Shown here in pieces: positions 1-9,804 of a stretch of DNA of 64,000 nt. Location of the stretch: positions 38,208,042 through 38,272,041 of the forward strand of contig CM060734.1 in NCBI GenBank assembly GCA_030704615.1. The letters are read 5' to 3'. The stretch is from Takakia lepidozioides (taxonomy: Eukaryota; Streptophyta; Takakiopsida; Takakiales; Takakiaceae). The position numbers and the translations under genes are program-made. Position 1 is the stretch's first letter; each line of letters starts with the position of its first letter. The notes beneath the pieces were generated by a model, which made no database searches, was not told the origin of the DNA, and worked only from the letters and a program-made list of their open reading frames with translations.

Positions 1-129
1 AGGGCCGAAAACAGGGTGAAATGTGTTGAACAAGGTACCTTGATTAGCAGTGTCTGATTTTATCAATTGTGCCGCTGCTTCTGCAGCTTCCAGTTGATCA
101 TCTATCCATGCAGGACCTATGATGGACCT

Positions 130-1080
130 CTGTGCCCTTTCCCAGAGCTGCCAGGCTTGCATTGGGCATACATGTCCACTTGGGCATAGTTCAAATGATA
201 AGTGGTACAATTCCAGCTTTGACATTGACACCATGGATCTGCTCCATTTTCCAGGGCTTCCAGGCTCGCATTTGGCATAGATGTCCACCAGAGCAGAGTT
301 CAGAATGACATCTGGTACATTTCAGCTTTGACAATATCACTGTGGACCTGTCCGTCCATTCCACAGCTATCAGACTCACATTTGGCATACATGTCACCAA
401 GGCAGTGTTCACAATCAGATTTGGTGTATAGTTCCGGCTTTGACAATGTCACCATGGACCTCTACTCCCTTTTCTAGGGCTGCCAGGCTCGCCTAAACTT
501 GTGTTCAGAATCACATATGGTACATTCCAGCTAATTTGACGATGTCACCATGGCCTCTGCTCTCTTTTCCAGGGCTGTTAGGCTTACATTTGGCATACAT
601 GTCCACGAGGGCAGTGCTCAGAATCAGATCTGGTACAATTCCAGATTTGACGATGTCACCATGGACCTCTTTGCCCAGTTCTAGGGCTGCCAGGCTCAGA
701 TTTGGCATACATGTGCTGCATGGCAGTGCTCAGAATGACATCTAGTACAATTCCAGCCTTGACGATGTCACCTAGGAACTTTGCGCCCGTTTTCAGAGGT
801 AGCATGCTCGCATTTGGCATACATGTCCAGCAGGGCAGTGCTCAGAATCATACCTGGTACAATTCGCGCTTTGAAGATGTCACCATGGAAGTCTTTGCCC
901 TTTTCCAGCCCGCTGCCATGCTCGCACATGCTTTGCCCCCACAAACCAACGTGATGTGGTCAGGTTGAAGTACACCTCCCCGTTCCTGATTATAGGGGCA
1001 CATAGAGGACCTTGAGGATCTTTGCACAAAACCATATGTAGAGAGGTAAAGGAGATAGTAAATGTCCGACATGCCAACGG
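130..1080 (-). pseudogene. Tandem array of PPR-protein fragments
   Basis: On the reverse strand, about eight head-to-tail copies of a 108-115 bp unit each encode the same PPR stretch, typified by GKEVHGDIVKSGI followed by STALVDMYAKC. PPR proteins bind organellar RNA, and this stretch matches the junction between neighbouring motifs in plant PLS-class proteins. A real PPR protein would alternate P, L and S motifs. Here one 35-residue piece is repeated instead, with frameshifts and stops in most copies. At the right end (848-1080) a further piece reads like the preceding motif (PDHITL...KACASMAA). This is a decayed, tandemly amplified PPR fragment and not a working gene. Confidence 0.75.
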
Positions 1081-1170
1081 CCTGAAGACAATATCCGTTC
1101 TTTGATACAATGCCTGAGTAACATCAAAGTCACTCCAAACCACCATGGATCCACCCAACGAGCTAACTTA

Positions 1171-1393
1171 CATGACCCATGGAGGATTTGACTGACCATG
1201 AACCCAAGAGGACCTCTTGTGTGTGCTGCTTGTGCCTGTAGTCAAGTACTGTCGGATTGGTCAGTGAGAACCACCACGGTGCATGACCCATGGAGGATTT
1301 GGCTGACCATCAACCCAAAAGGACCTCTTGTGTGTGCTGCTTGTGTCTGTCGTCAGGTAATCTCGGATTGGGCTGTGAGAAACACCACGGTGC
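1171..1393. repeat. 111-bp tandem duplication
   Basis: Two head-to-tail copies start with CATGACCCATGGAGGATTT at 1171 and 1282 and run through GGACCTCTTGTGTGTGCTGC to CACCACGGTGCA. The copies differ at a small number of positions. No coding function is recognised. Confidence 0.85.
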
Positions 1394-1625
1394 AGATGAG
1401 CAGGCAGAGATTGAAACACGGCCTGCTAAGACCAAGCTGACTCTCCCAAGAACCTTGTAAACATCAGGAAGAATACCAAATCATGGTATTAACAGGAGCC
1501 AACAACCCACATTTGCTGGATGGACAAACTTCTTCACATCATACATTAAGAAGAAGCCACACCTTGCGATTGCGGTTGTCCCACCATCGTGAAGGATCTT
1601 TAAGAAACTCATGCCAGCTCTGCTC
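1388..1625. repeat. Dispersed repeat block shared with 45276-45510
   Basis: This block (GCAGAGATTGAAACACGGCCTG through AAACTCATGCCAGCTCT) is present again, nearly co-linear and with few differences, at 45276-45510. It is the best conserved part of the composite repeat. No coding function is recognised. Confidence 0.85.
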
Positions 1626-1836
1626 CGTGCTGCAAATTCAGGGCCGAGCGGGTAGAGATTGAAACACGGCCTGCTGACTCTCCCAAGAATGGCGAGCTCC
1701 CAGCCGAAACCTCCTCACACACATACCCTAGTGTTTCTAGGGTTGCTTGCTTCAGATGCGAAGGTTGCTCCAACGCGGGCCTCCCATGCATGTTTGCCCT
1801 CCCTCCCACTCGCTGGCTGTAAGTCCCAGCCCTCTC

Positions 1837-1915
1837 TCTCTCTCTCCCTCCCTCCCGCTCTTACGCTCTAAGTCCCAGCTCCCTCCCTCCCTCCCTCCCT
1901 CCCGCTCGCTCTAAG
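1837..1915. repeat. Pyrimidine microsatellite (CT)n/(CCCT)n
   Basis: Runs of CTCTCTCT and CCCTCCCTCCCT form a simple-sequence tract. A similar (CCCT)n tract occurs at 2898-2942 inside the LINE remnant. Confidence 0.9.
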
Positions 1916-2019
1916 TCTGTTCACGGCTATCGCGATTGGCAACTTTTAAAGTTTTTTAACCTTTTTGCAAACTATAAGCAACTTTTTGATTTCTTTTTTT
2001 TTCTTTTTTCTTTTTTTAA

Positions 2020-2170
2020 AGGAAACCTCAGGCCCTTGAGGAGGGGGAAAAATTAACCCCCTTTCATTTATGGGCCATGAGACACGAACAATCCCACACA
2101 CGTGGTAGGGCAGCGGGTTTGAAACCCAAACCACCAAGGTGACACACTGTGCACTTACCAGCCCATGTGT
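2020..2170 (-). mobile_element. tRNA-derived SINE, copy A
   Basis: Read on the reverse strand, this starts with a tRNA-like head: a degenerate A box (GGCTGGTAAG) and a B-box-like GGTTTCAAACCC. It continues through GTGTGGGATTGTTCGTGTCTCATGG and CATAAATGAAAGG to a GGGCCTGAGG tail. The body matches the SINE at 33300-33497 (shared GGTTCGTGT-like segment, CATAAATGAAAG, GGGCCTGA). SINEs are mobilised by LINE machinery and transcribed by RNA polymerase III from these internal boxes. No clear target-site duplication was found. Confidence 0.65.
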
Positions 2171-2190
2171 TTTTTTTTCAATCTTTTGCA

Positions 2191-2220
2191 CTTTGATTAT
2201 TATTATTATTATTATTATTT
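2191..2220. repeat. (ATT)n microsatellite
   Basis: About nine uninterrupted TTA/ATT units follow the poly-T tract that ends the SINE region. Confidence 0.9.
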
Positions 2221-2639
2221 GAATTCATTCTAGTGGTCAGAGTCTCCGTTTTTCCAAATATAAATACTCATATATTAGATATATAACCAAAAAAACATAC
2301 ACGCGCAGTCATGTAGTGATTCTTCCATGTGATGATTTGGCAGAATGCATTAGAGTGAGAGTCATAAAGTCATATGTCCGTCTAGCAATATGCACACGAC
2401 ATTCCAGTGTAGCCATGACCGTGACTGGTAGTCATATCCGCCATGCCAATATTCGTGGTCAAACATGTTTGACATGTGTTGCGCAGAGTCCGGAGTCATG
2501 CAGTCGCATATACGCCTTTCTCCAGACCAGCGTTATGACTTCAAAGGCCTTTACGACTGCAAATGGCATTTCTGCCACAAATCTGTCATGACTGCGCACC
2601 CATGGGAGTCATAAAAGCCGCAATCTGTTGTAGTGAGAG

Positions 2640-3888
2640 ACATCGCTATGCTGGGGCACTCCCACAACGGAACCCACAAACCACCATCTTCTGAGGATCA
2701 CGAATGGGCTCGTTTCACCCAGCAACTAGACCAAAGATACATCCCGGCGGACCATCACTACTCTCGGTAAGGAGGCCTCAACTACTCTTCCTTAAACCTA
2801 CTGGACGGGTTCTACCTCAAAACCAGCAATATTATCCCATCCTACCTCTTGAGTCACGTTCACCTTAATAGCTTATGCAACTCTGACCACTACCCGATCT
2901 CTGTCTCCCTCCCTCCCTCCCTCCCTCCCTCCTCCCTCCCTCATGTCCTTCCGGCCCATTCCAGATGTGCATACCCACCCCCCCCCAGCCCCGCATACTC
3001 TCACCCATACCTCAAAATAACATCAAGGCCTTCCAACAACACTTCCATTCAGCCTCCTCTTATTTCATCCACAAAATCTCTCCCATACTCTCGGACTCCA
3101 ATTTACTATTATCCCCAGATGCTGCCTGGAATGAAGCCGACACGACAATCAAATCCACATTACAAGAAATGACTAAGAGTGTGTTAGTCACATGCTCTGC
3201 TCCCTCTGCCCTCTCCCAAACGACGCGATCAACACAAAACGGGGGCTATCTCACCAAAACTCAGAAACGTGAATGGACAACGCATCTCAACATATACCAC
3301 ACAATACGCCGCCCGCTTGTTTTTATCCCTCCCCCCCCCCCGGTCCCCTTATTTAATAACTGGAGGACGGACCCACGCATCACATGTTTAAACATCCTAC
3401 CTATATGTCAATCAATTATGCCTCCACCTGCGGACGCCCCCTCTCTCCCTCAATGGATCGCCTCCCTCTCCAAGCTCGGACGGGAAGCAAAAAGAGCTGC
3501 TTACCTTATCACTAAACAAAAAGCCTCCGCCAACCACAAAAAAATTGTCGCCTCCTTTGGCCAACTACTACATAACCACCCTAAACGGACCCACAAAGCC
3601 ATCTTCAACCCTGCCATTAACCCGCCCATTGATTGCCTCAAACACAGACTTGGGCACCTACTAACCAAACCTGCCAACATCAACAACGAAATCTGGCTCC
3701 AAGCCTCGTCTTCCTACATACCTACTGTAGACAACTGTCTACATCTTAGCCATCACATACCCAACTGCATGTGTAAAGTCAAACATTACCCATGGCATGA
3801 TCTTGACGGCTTTTCTCTAGACACACAGGCTCCCCCACAGACCGCCTCCTTGACCTCTTCACAATTGGCCTATATGACTCGTGCGTGA
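2640..3888 (+). pseudogene. LINE ORF2 remnant, endonuclease end and linker
   Basis: The first part encodes the C-terminal end of an APE-type endonuclease: LLDGFYLK followed by LNSLCNSDHYPISVSL, where SDHYPI is the family's conserved terminal motif. Frames change several times, one stop falls in the early part, and a (CCCT)n tract at 2898-2942 interrupts it. From 2965 to 3888 a long open frame (about 300 residues) corresponds to the linker between endonuclease and RT in plant LINEs. The bulk of the endonuclease upstream is missing, so the copy is 5'-truncated. The open frame ends where RT motifs begin, and the first RT blocks appear deleted around 3880. Confidence 0.7.
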
Positions 3889-4720
3889 CAACCCCCGTCT
3901 ATTCGCCATCATGGCGGACCTGGGCTACCCTATAGATGCCACCCAACTCATCGGGAACATTTACACCAACAACACCACTGAATACACAGGTTCCTACTAT
4001 GGCACCACCTCACCTATTCCCATCCTTCGCGGCACCATCCAAGGGGACACTCTGAGCCCCTACCTATTCAACATCTTTCTCGAACCTCTATTACGATGGT
4101 TTGCCCGAGGTAACTTAGGCTACCACTATAAAAGCTCCCCCAATGAAATCAGCGGTAGCATATGCTGACAACCTCGCTATACTAGCACATAAGCCTCAAC
4201 ACCTCAACCGACAGGCTGACAAATTATCCGTTTTAATCAATGGTCTGGTATGGAACTAAGCCTCAATAAATGTGCGGTCATCGCCACTACCCACGGCAGT
4301 AAGCTTACAAAATCCCCGATAGCTTCCCATTGCATGCTCCATCTGCACTATCAACAAAAATCCTTCCCCTTCTTAGGCCTGGATGAACCGTACACTTATC
4401 TAGGCATACAATTGGTTCCATCACTAACCTGGCATATCCAAAGGAGCACCACTCTTTCCAAACTAACCAATAAGAGTTTAGCTCTACTCAATACCCCGAT
4501 TTCCATCCGCCCTAAACTAACTATCATCTAAAGAGTTCTCAACCCTCAAATCCAATACGCCTTTCACACGGCCCCCTTCTCTATACCAGATATCAAACTA
4601 CTCGATAACAATATTATCCAACTCACCAAATGCATTTGTGGCCTACCCACCAGCACCCCTAACGTTCTTACCCAACTCCCACAAGATAATTTTGGGATTG
4701 GTTCTAGCCCCCTAATCATC
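3881..4720 (+). pseudogene. LINE reverse transcriptase remnant
   Basis: Recognisable non-LTR RT blocks follow in order. RGTIQGDTLSPYLFNIFLEP lies at about 4028-4090, AYADNLAIL (the YADD active-site motif with the second Asp changed to Asn) at about 4157, and the thumb-like YLGIQLVPSL at about 4396. Frames shift near 4160 and 4250, and a TAA stops the thumb at 4529-4531. The RT is followed by a LINE-like C-terminal segment ending about 4715, where it abuts the Ty3 element. The loss of one catalytic Asp and the frameshifts make it inactive. Recognition of the family is secure; the LINE clade is not. Confidence 0.75.
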
Positions 4721-4721
4721 T

Positions 4722-5610
4722 TGGCAGAGGGATCCTCGGATTTGAGGGTCAAGACTGCCACGGCTGCGCTATGGCAAGCTGCAGCTGCCAGGTTGACAGA
4801 GCTGCCAGCTAGGCCAGCCTTTGAGCGCGCCATGGTGACACCTGGAGTTGTCTTGTTAGACAACCAGGATGACATTTTCTCTTTGAGTGGACCGGCAGGC
4901 AAGAGGTACCGGCCACTGCGGGTCTTGTTGGACTCGGGAGCTCAGCCGCTGATGTTGGGCAGAGCTGCTATTGCAGGTTTGGGCCTCATGGAGGCGGATA
5001 TGGAGCCTTGTCCTTTCCAGATACAGACATCTCTGGGATGATCAGAGCAGGCTCGGGGCATGACATGGCATGAGTTGGCCATTAGGCTACAGCCGGATCA
5101 TCATATAGATGGCTCAGTGATGCGAGCCAAGACCATTGTGACAGATGTGGTCTCTTACGATGTCCTCGTTGGTGGGGCGGTGTTATATCCCATGGGCTTC
5201 ACCCTGGATTTTTGGGAGGAGTCAGCATCCTACCAGCCTGGATGGCAGTCAGGGGATGGTCGTCGTGTACAGCTCCCTGTGACATTCATTGGGGGTGTTG
5301 CTGCTGCCCAGCGGGGCAAGATGCCAATACTAGCAGCCTTCATATCTGCAGTTAGTTGGCCTGGAGAGTTGCTGGAGGGCAATGCCCATGCAGAGGATGT
5401 GCCACCTCCAGCAAAGCAGGATGACATGCATGGTACGGCGGAGTTGTTTGCCATGGTTGCTCACACTCCATTATGGGGTACAAGCAAGGATTTGCAGCAG
5501 GCTGCTGATAGACAGGTGCAACAAGCCTGGGTAGAGGCCTTCGTACCGTCAGGAGAGGAGGAAAATGCGGTGATTGCACCAGGACCACCTCAGTTGTCGC
5601 CATTTGACAC
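4722..5610 (+). pseudogene. Ty3 protease region
   Basis: This open frame contains RVLLDSGAQPLMLG, a retropepsin-type active site (DSG), at about 4921-4965, and downstream DVLVGGAVLYPMGFTLDF, typical of the C-terminal half of plant Ty3 proteases. The two halves are in the same frame, separated only by a TGA at 5039-5041, so a single substitution breaks the protein. The protease would cut the Gag-Pol polyprotein. A stretch of about 100 residues rich in acidic residues then links it to the methyltransferase. No gag zinc knuckle precedes it, because the element is truncated here. Confidence 0.8.
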
Positions 5611-6552
5611 CACACCTCTTGTGTGGCAGTGCCTGGATTCTGGACTTGTTTGGCGGGATCAGCACTGGATTAGCTGCAGTGCTGCAGGCAGGTGTACGAG
5701 TTTGACGTTACATGTATGTGGAGAGGGATGAGACTGCACGAAGCGTCTCACTGCGCCATGTTGCTCAATTGATGCAGCAGTACCCTGATTGGTTGCCAGT
5801 GTCTGCAGTTCGTGGATACCAACAAGCATTGCCAGCAGACATATCTTTGTTGGGGGCGCATGGTTTGGAGCGGGTTGACCCTATTTACTTGGTAGTGGCA
5901 GGTTGGCCCTGCCAAAGGCATTCATCAGCCGGGCATGACAATGGGTTACACGACTCAAGGTCACACCTGTTTTGGGAAATGTTGAGGGTCCTACGTTATT
6001 TACAACTCTCCAGCATATATCTTGGAGAATGTGCCATTGATGGGTGATTCTCGGGCCAAGGTGATGGCCAGTGTGCATCAAATGCGGTCTTGGCTTGGGT
6101 TAGCAGTGTTGCTGGATGCAGCTGTAGTGGGGTCACGGGCTCATCGCCCACGACTATGGTGGACCAACTTGATGCCACCTGCACTGCTCAAGCGTGCATT
6201 TGATGGGGTGCAACGGCCACCACACCTGACGGTGGATAGCATTTTGGACATAGGGAGACAGTTTCAGCGTGTGAGACACGATGACCGATCACCTTTGGCA
6301 GTGGTCAATAAGGTGGGTCACCCACGAACCGCATTGCCTACACTGCTCAGTTTTCCAGGATCCCATGCTTTTCAGGATGGTGGACTTGGCCTCTTGTGGG
6401 ATAGCCAGTTGCACCAATTAGTGGAGCCCAATGCTGACGAACGCGAGCGGGCGATGGGTTTTACCACTGGTACCACGGCAGTGCCATCTCTTTCTGAGGC
6501 ATCACGTCGTCAGGTGTTGGGGCAAGCAATGGATCTCAATTTCTTGACCTGA
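5600..6552 (+). pseudogene. C5-cytosine DNA methyltransferase domain in the Ty3 polyprotein
   Basis: The ordered motifs of a C5-cytosine methyltransferase are visible: motif I LDLFGGISTGLAA (5640-5678), motif II YVERDETA (from 5715), catalytic motif IV GWPCQRHSSAG with the Cys codon at 5910-5912, motif VI LENVP (6022-6036), motif VIII SRAHRPRLWWTN (about 6133), and C-terminal motifs around RERAMGF and RRQVLGQAMD (6447-6540). The SRAHRPR...W.NL and R..LLG-like spacing recalls the DNMT3/DRM class more than DNMT1, but this is an impression. The enzyme transfers methyl from S-adenosylmethionine to cytosine C5. A TGA at 5703-5705 and a frameshift at about 6000-6015 break it; all catalytic residues I looked for are otherwise kept. 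Confidence 0.85.
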
Positions 6553-6561
6553 ATTATCAGC

Positions 6562-7081
6562 TTGGCTATGGCTGAGCAACGCCGAGTACGGAGTACACTT
6601 CCCTTGATGGTCTCCCTGCCTACCGAGACGGTACAGGCAGCGAGTGGGGGCGAACAGGTGAGGACCACAAGGACCACGAGGTGCAGGCCGCATCCATGGC
6701 ACACGTGGGAGATGCTCGAGGTGCAAAAAGAGTTGGCAGCCAAGGCGGCCATGATGGATGAGGTTGGGGATTTTTCTTGGGTTGAGGAGGTCCTCAAGGA
6801 TGGGATGATGGGGCAGGATGAGACATTGTCACTGACAGAGGAGGCAGTGGTCACTGCTCAAGAGGTTGCAACATAGCAACCACGGGACGCGTCTTCTACT
6901 TCTAAGCTTGCTGGACTCAAGGTTGCAGTCACGGAGGACAACTGGGAGCTTGATGTTGGACCTATAGTCACCGGAGGAGAAAGATGACGTATACGGCGGT
7001 TCTTGAGGGCTTACAGGAACTGCTTTGCCTTCAGTTTGAAGGACTTATGATCACTGAAGGGTCAGAGAGATTCGCATTGAA
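6562..7081 (+). pseudogene. Ty3 linker between methyltransferase and RT
   Basis: An open frame from 6562 to 6876 encodes a charged, low-similarity segment. After a TAG at 6874 the same frame continues to WELDVGPIVTGGER, and a shifted frame then gives RNCFAFSLKDL, which is the usual lead-in to a Ty3 RT domain. It has no recognised catalytic role. Confidence 0.6.
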
Positions 7082-8029
7082 TTGGCTACTGACACGCCAA
7101 TCTTTCGGAGACCCTATAGATACAGTGACATGGAGAGGTCCTTGATTCAGATGAGAACTCAGGACCTTTGGGAAGCTGGTTTGGTGGAGCTATCTGGGGG
7201 AGAGTATGCTTTAGCCACAGTGATGCCAGCCAAGAAGGATGTCTATGGCAATTGGACGGAGAGACGTATGTACGGTGATTACCGGCCTGTAAATTGTCAG
7301 ACAAAGTCCGATAGGTATGCCATGCCGACACCAGATGAGATCTTTGATGCCATTGGGCATGCCAAGGTCTTTAACACTTTGGATTTACGATCCGGATATC
7401 ACCAGTTGCCGATCAAGGAGGCGGATAAGCAGAAGACGACATTCTGGGGGTTAAATGAGCACGGGAAGGATTGCCTATACCAGTGGCGGTTCTTACCATT
7501 TGGGCTTAAGAACGCTCCGGCAGAGTTTCAGAGAGTCATGGACAGGATTCTAGCAGGGGTGGAGTTTGTTCGGTGCTACATAGATGACATCATCATCTTT
7601 AGTGCTACGGTGGAGGAACATGAGAGACACCTTCACGTGATATTTGAGCGCTTGAGGGCGCACGGACTGAAGTTACATCCGGGGAAGTGCAAGTTTTTCC
7701 ACAACCAAATTGAGTATCTGGGTCACATGATATATCCTGGAGGATTAGGGGTACAGCAGACTAAGGTAGAGTCCATTGCACAGATTCTACGCCCCACGGA
7801 TGTGAGCCGAGTTCGAGCTTTCATGGGGTTAGAAAACTATTATAGACGGTTTGTTAAGGGATTTAGTGCCATTGCAAAGGCTCTAACCAAACTGACCAAG
7901 GTAGACCAGGAGTGGCAGTGGGAAGATGAGCAAGAACAAGTTTTTCAAGAGCTCAAGGCGAGGTTGACCTCGGCGCCCATCTTGAGACGACCTATCAAGG
8001 GGCGTCCTTTTCAACCCATACAGATTTGA
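7082..8029 (+). CDS. Ty3/gypsy reverse transcriptase
   Basis: A 315-residue uninterrupted RT domain. It has the template-grip motif RRMYGDYRPVN (residues 61-71), the first catalytic Asp in LDLRSGYHQLP (residue 101), QWRFLPFGLKNAP (134-146), and the active site YIDD (residues 166-169), followed by KCKFF and EYLGH of the thumb. All RT catalytic residues are present. The start codon given is only the first Met after an upstream stop; in the intact element the domain would be internal to the Pol polyprotein. A frameshift at about 8028 separates it from RNase H. Confidence 0.9.
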   Translation: MATDTPIFRRPYRYSDMERSLIQMRTQDLWEAGLVELSGGEYALATVMPAKKDVYGNWTERRMYGDYRPVNCQTKSDRYAMPTPDEIFDAIGHAKVFNTLDLRSGYHQLPIKEADKQKTTFWGLNEHGKDCLYQWRFLPFGLKNAPAEFQRVMDRILAGVEFVRCYIDDIIIFSATVEEHERHLHVIFERLRAHGLKLHPGKCKFFHNQIEYLGHMIYPGGLGVQQTKVESIAQILRPTDVSRVRAFMGLENYYRRFVKGFSAIAKALTKLTKVDQEWQWEDEQEQVFQELKARLTSAPILRRPIKGRPFQPIQI

Positions 8030-8380
8030 GCATGCTGGGGCTTGGAACGGTGCTCACACAAGTGGATGATGAGGGAAGAGAGTTCGTAGTGGCTTAAGCT
8101 AGCCGCTCAAACAACGCTGCAGAGTCTAAGTATAGCTCATATGAGGGAGAATGCTTAGCTGCAATGTGGGCCGTGACACACTTCAGGTGCTATCTATACG
8201 GCAATCTCTTCACCCTTGTCACGTTTCATCAACCACTCAAGTGGTTGATGGAGTCAGACAAGCTTACGGGGAAGCTTGCACGGTGGGCACTCATCCTTCA
8301 AGAGTATGACTTTCAGGTTGTGCATCGACCGGGTTTGGTCAATCGGGATGCAGATGGGTCGAGTCGCAATCCATGCACGA
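8029..8380 (+). pseudogene. Ty3 RNase H domain
   Basis: Directly after the RT, a shifted frame gives the RNase H start LGLGTVLTQVDDEGREFVVA. A TAA at 8095-8097 follows, then ASRSNNAAESKYSSYEGECLA and the C-terminal WAVTHFRCYLYG and VTFHQPLKWL. The usual D of DHQPL is changed to F (FHQPL), which would remove a catalytic or metal-binding residue. RNase H removes the RNA template during reverse transcription. The frameshift and stop show that it is inactive here. Confidence 0.75.
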
Positions 8381-9804
8381 GCCAGCAGGATGACACTGGA
8401 GCTCGGTGGCATGGTGAGACGGACGAGGAGATGGTGCCCGGATGGCATGCATCTGCATTTCTGTATATCTTGGCAGCGGGAGGCCAGGTTGGACCTGCAA
8501 CAGGGATGACTGTAGATCAAGTGTCTGAGGACCCTGAGGCCAGCAATGAGCAAGGTGGCGCCAAAGATATACATGAGGATTCAGCTGTGTTGGACTACCT
8601 CCGCACTGGAGACACGGCAACCACTGTGACTGCCAAGGAGAGAGATCGGATCCTACAACGAGCCAAGAGGTTCAAGTGGGAGGGATCACACCTGCTCCAA
8701 GTGTGGGAGGATGGTCGAGTGAGGATTGTGCCTCATCCAACACAGCGGGCACGGTTAGTGCGGCATGCCCATGAGGAGTTGGGGCATTTTGAGGTGCGAC
8801 GCATTCATAGTCTACTGCAGGGGCAGTATTGGTGGCGTGGTATGCACACAGAGGTGCAACAATTTGTGGCTAGGTGCATGGTGTGTGACAGGGTGTGTGT
8901 TTCATTCAACGCCCATACTCCACAATTGCACCCTCTTCCGATCATGGGATTGGGCTACAGGTGGAGTCTTGACTTCGCAGGGCCATTGCCACTGACCATG
9001 CGCCACAACAAGTACGTGTTGGTGATGGTGGAGCACTTCTCCAAGTGGATCGAGTTGGTTCCATTGCCTGATAAAGCTAGTGAGGGAGCTGCGTATGCAT
9101 TCTTGGATTGTGTACTTAGCCGATTCGGTGCTCCAGCTGAGGTACTCACGGACCAAGGGAGAGAGTTCTTGGGGGAGTTTCAGGCTTTGTGTGACAAGGC
9201 CTTGGTAGACCACCGCACTACTTCTCGGGATCGTCCTGAGGCTGATGGCTTGGCAGAGAGGGTTGTTCAGACAGTAAAGAGGGGTTTGCGCAAGTATGGC
9301 TTGCAGAAGGGACACCTAGGAGATTGGGACCTTCAGTTACCCTGGCTAGCCATGGGCTACAGGTTCAGCAAGCAAGCATCACTTGCCTCATTCTCACCAT
9401 ACTTTCTTCTCTTTGGCCGAGAGCCGGATTTGCCTACATCCATTCGTAGAGAAGCTGCTACAGTTCTTAACCTTGAGGATCCGGACGTGTGGGCACGTGC
9501 ATGTGATCAGCATGCAGAGTTGTTCAAGAAAGTCATGCCCATGGCTTTCGAGAATCTTGCCATTGCACAATATCGTGATACGTTGAGGTATGCTACCATA
9601 CGTGGTGGGGGCTATCGTCCTGGGATCCGGAGATTTAACCCTGGTGACTATGTTTATCTGCAACAGACTGCTCCTATGACCTTGGATGTGACTGCAGGAC
9701 GTGTTATTTTGAGGGTTCGAGAGGTATTGTCCTCAGGTGTCTTGATCTTGGAGGGTCAGGATGGCATAACTTGGAAGGACCATGTGCGTAATTATGCGCC
9801 ATGA
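8380..9804 (+). CDS. Ty3/gypsy integrase
   Basis: This lies in the open frame running 8164-9804, whose first part is the RNase H tail. Numbered from 8164, the zinc-binding HHCC domain includes HAHEELGH (201-208) and CMVC (238-241). The catalytic core has Asp in SLDFAGP (270), Asp in LTDQGREF (330) and Glu in DGLAERVVQ (365), a DD35E arrangement. A C-terminal GDYVYL...GRVILRVREVL segment resembles the GPY-type end of Ty3 integrases. The frame ends with TGA at 9802-9804, but coding continues in the same frame into a PHD finger, so this stop is probably a late mutation. Confidence 0.88.
   Translation, partial: SQQDDTGARWHGETDEEMVPGWHASAFLYILAAGGQVGPATGMTVDQVSEDPEASNEQGGAKDIHEDSAVLDYLRTGDTATTVTAKERDRILQRAKRFKWEGSHLLQVWEDGRVRIVPHPTQRARLVRHAHEELGHFEVRRIHSLLQGQYWWRGMHTEVQQFVARCMVCDRVCVSFNAHTPQLHPLPIMGLGYRWSLDFAGPLPLTMRHNKYVLVMVEHFSKWIELVPLPDKASEGAAYAFLDCVLSRFGAPAEVLTDQGREFLGEFQALCDKALVDHRTTSRDRPEADGLAERVVQTVKRGLRKYGLQKGHLGDWDLQLPWLAMGYRFSKQASLASFSPYFLLFGREPDLPTSIRREAATVLNLEDPDVWARACDQHAELFKKVMPMAFENLAIAQYRDTLRYATIRGGGYRPGIRRFNPGDYVYLQQTAPMTLDVTAGRVILRVREVLSSGVLILEGQDGITWKDHVRNYAP

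Larger units (their letters stand above)
1..2660. repeat. Composite dispersed repeat, copy 1
   Basis: Several blocks here recur in the same order, diverged, at 44620-46830. The first 115 bases match 44625-44750 and 44880-45010. Bases 1388-1625 match 45276-45510 at high identity. Bases 1911-2000 (starting TGTTCACGGCTA) match 46378-46460, and the block at 2290-2650 (rich in GTCATG/GAGTCAT) matches about 46490-46830. PPR-derived coding fragments lie inside both copies. The unit therefore behaves as one composite repeat or old segmental duplication of about 2.2-2.7 kb. No terminal repeats or target-site duplications were identified, so its class (helitron, MULE-type capture or simple duplication) is open. 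Confidence 0.7.

Noticed and set aside
4721-5041. A LINE-Ty3 fusion protein, because both remain in the same frame across 4720
   Set aside because: Frame agreement has a one-in-three chance, and the two sides are remnants of different elements with stops on each side.
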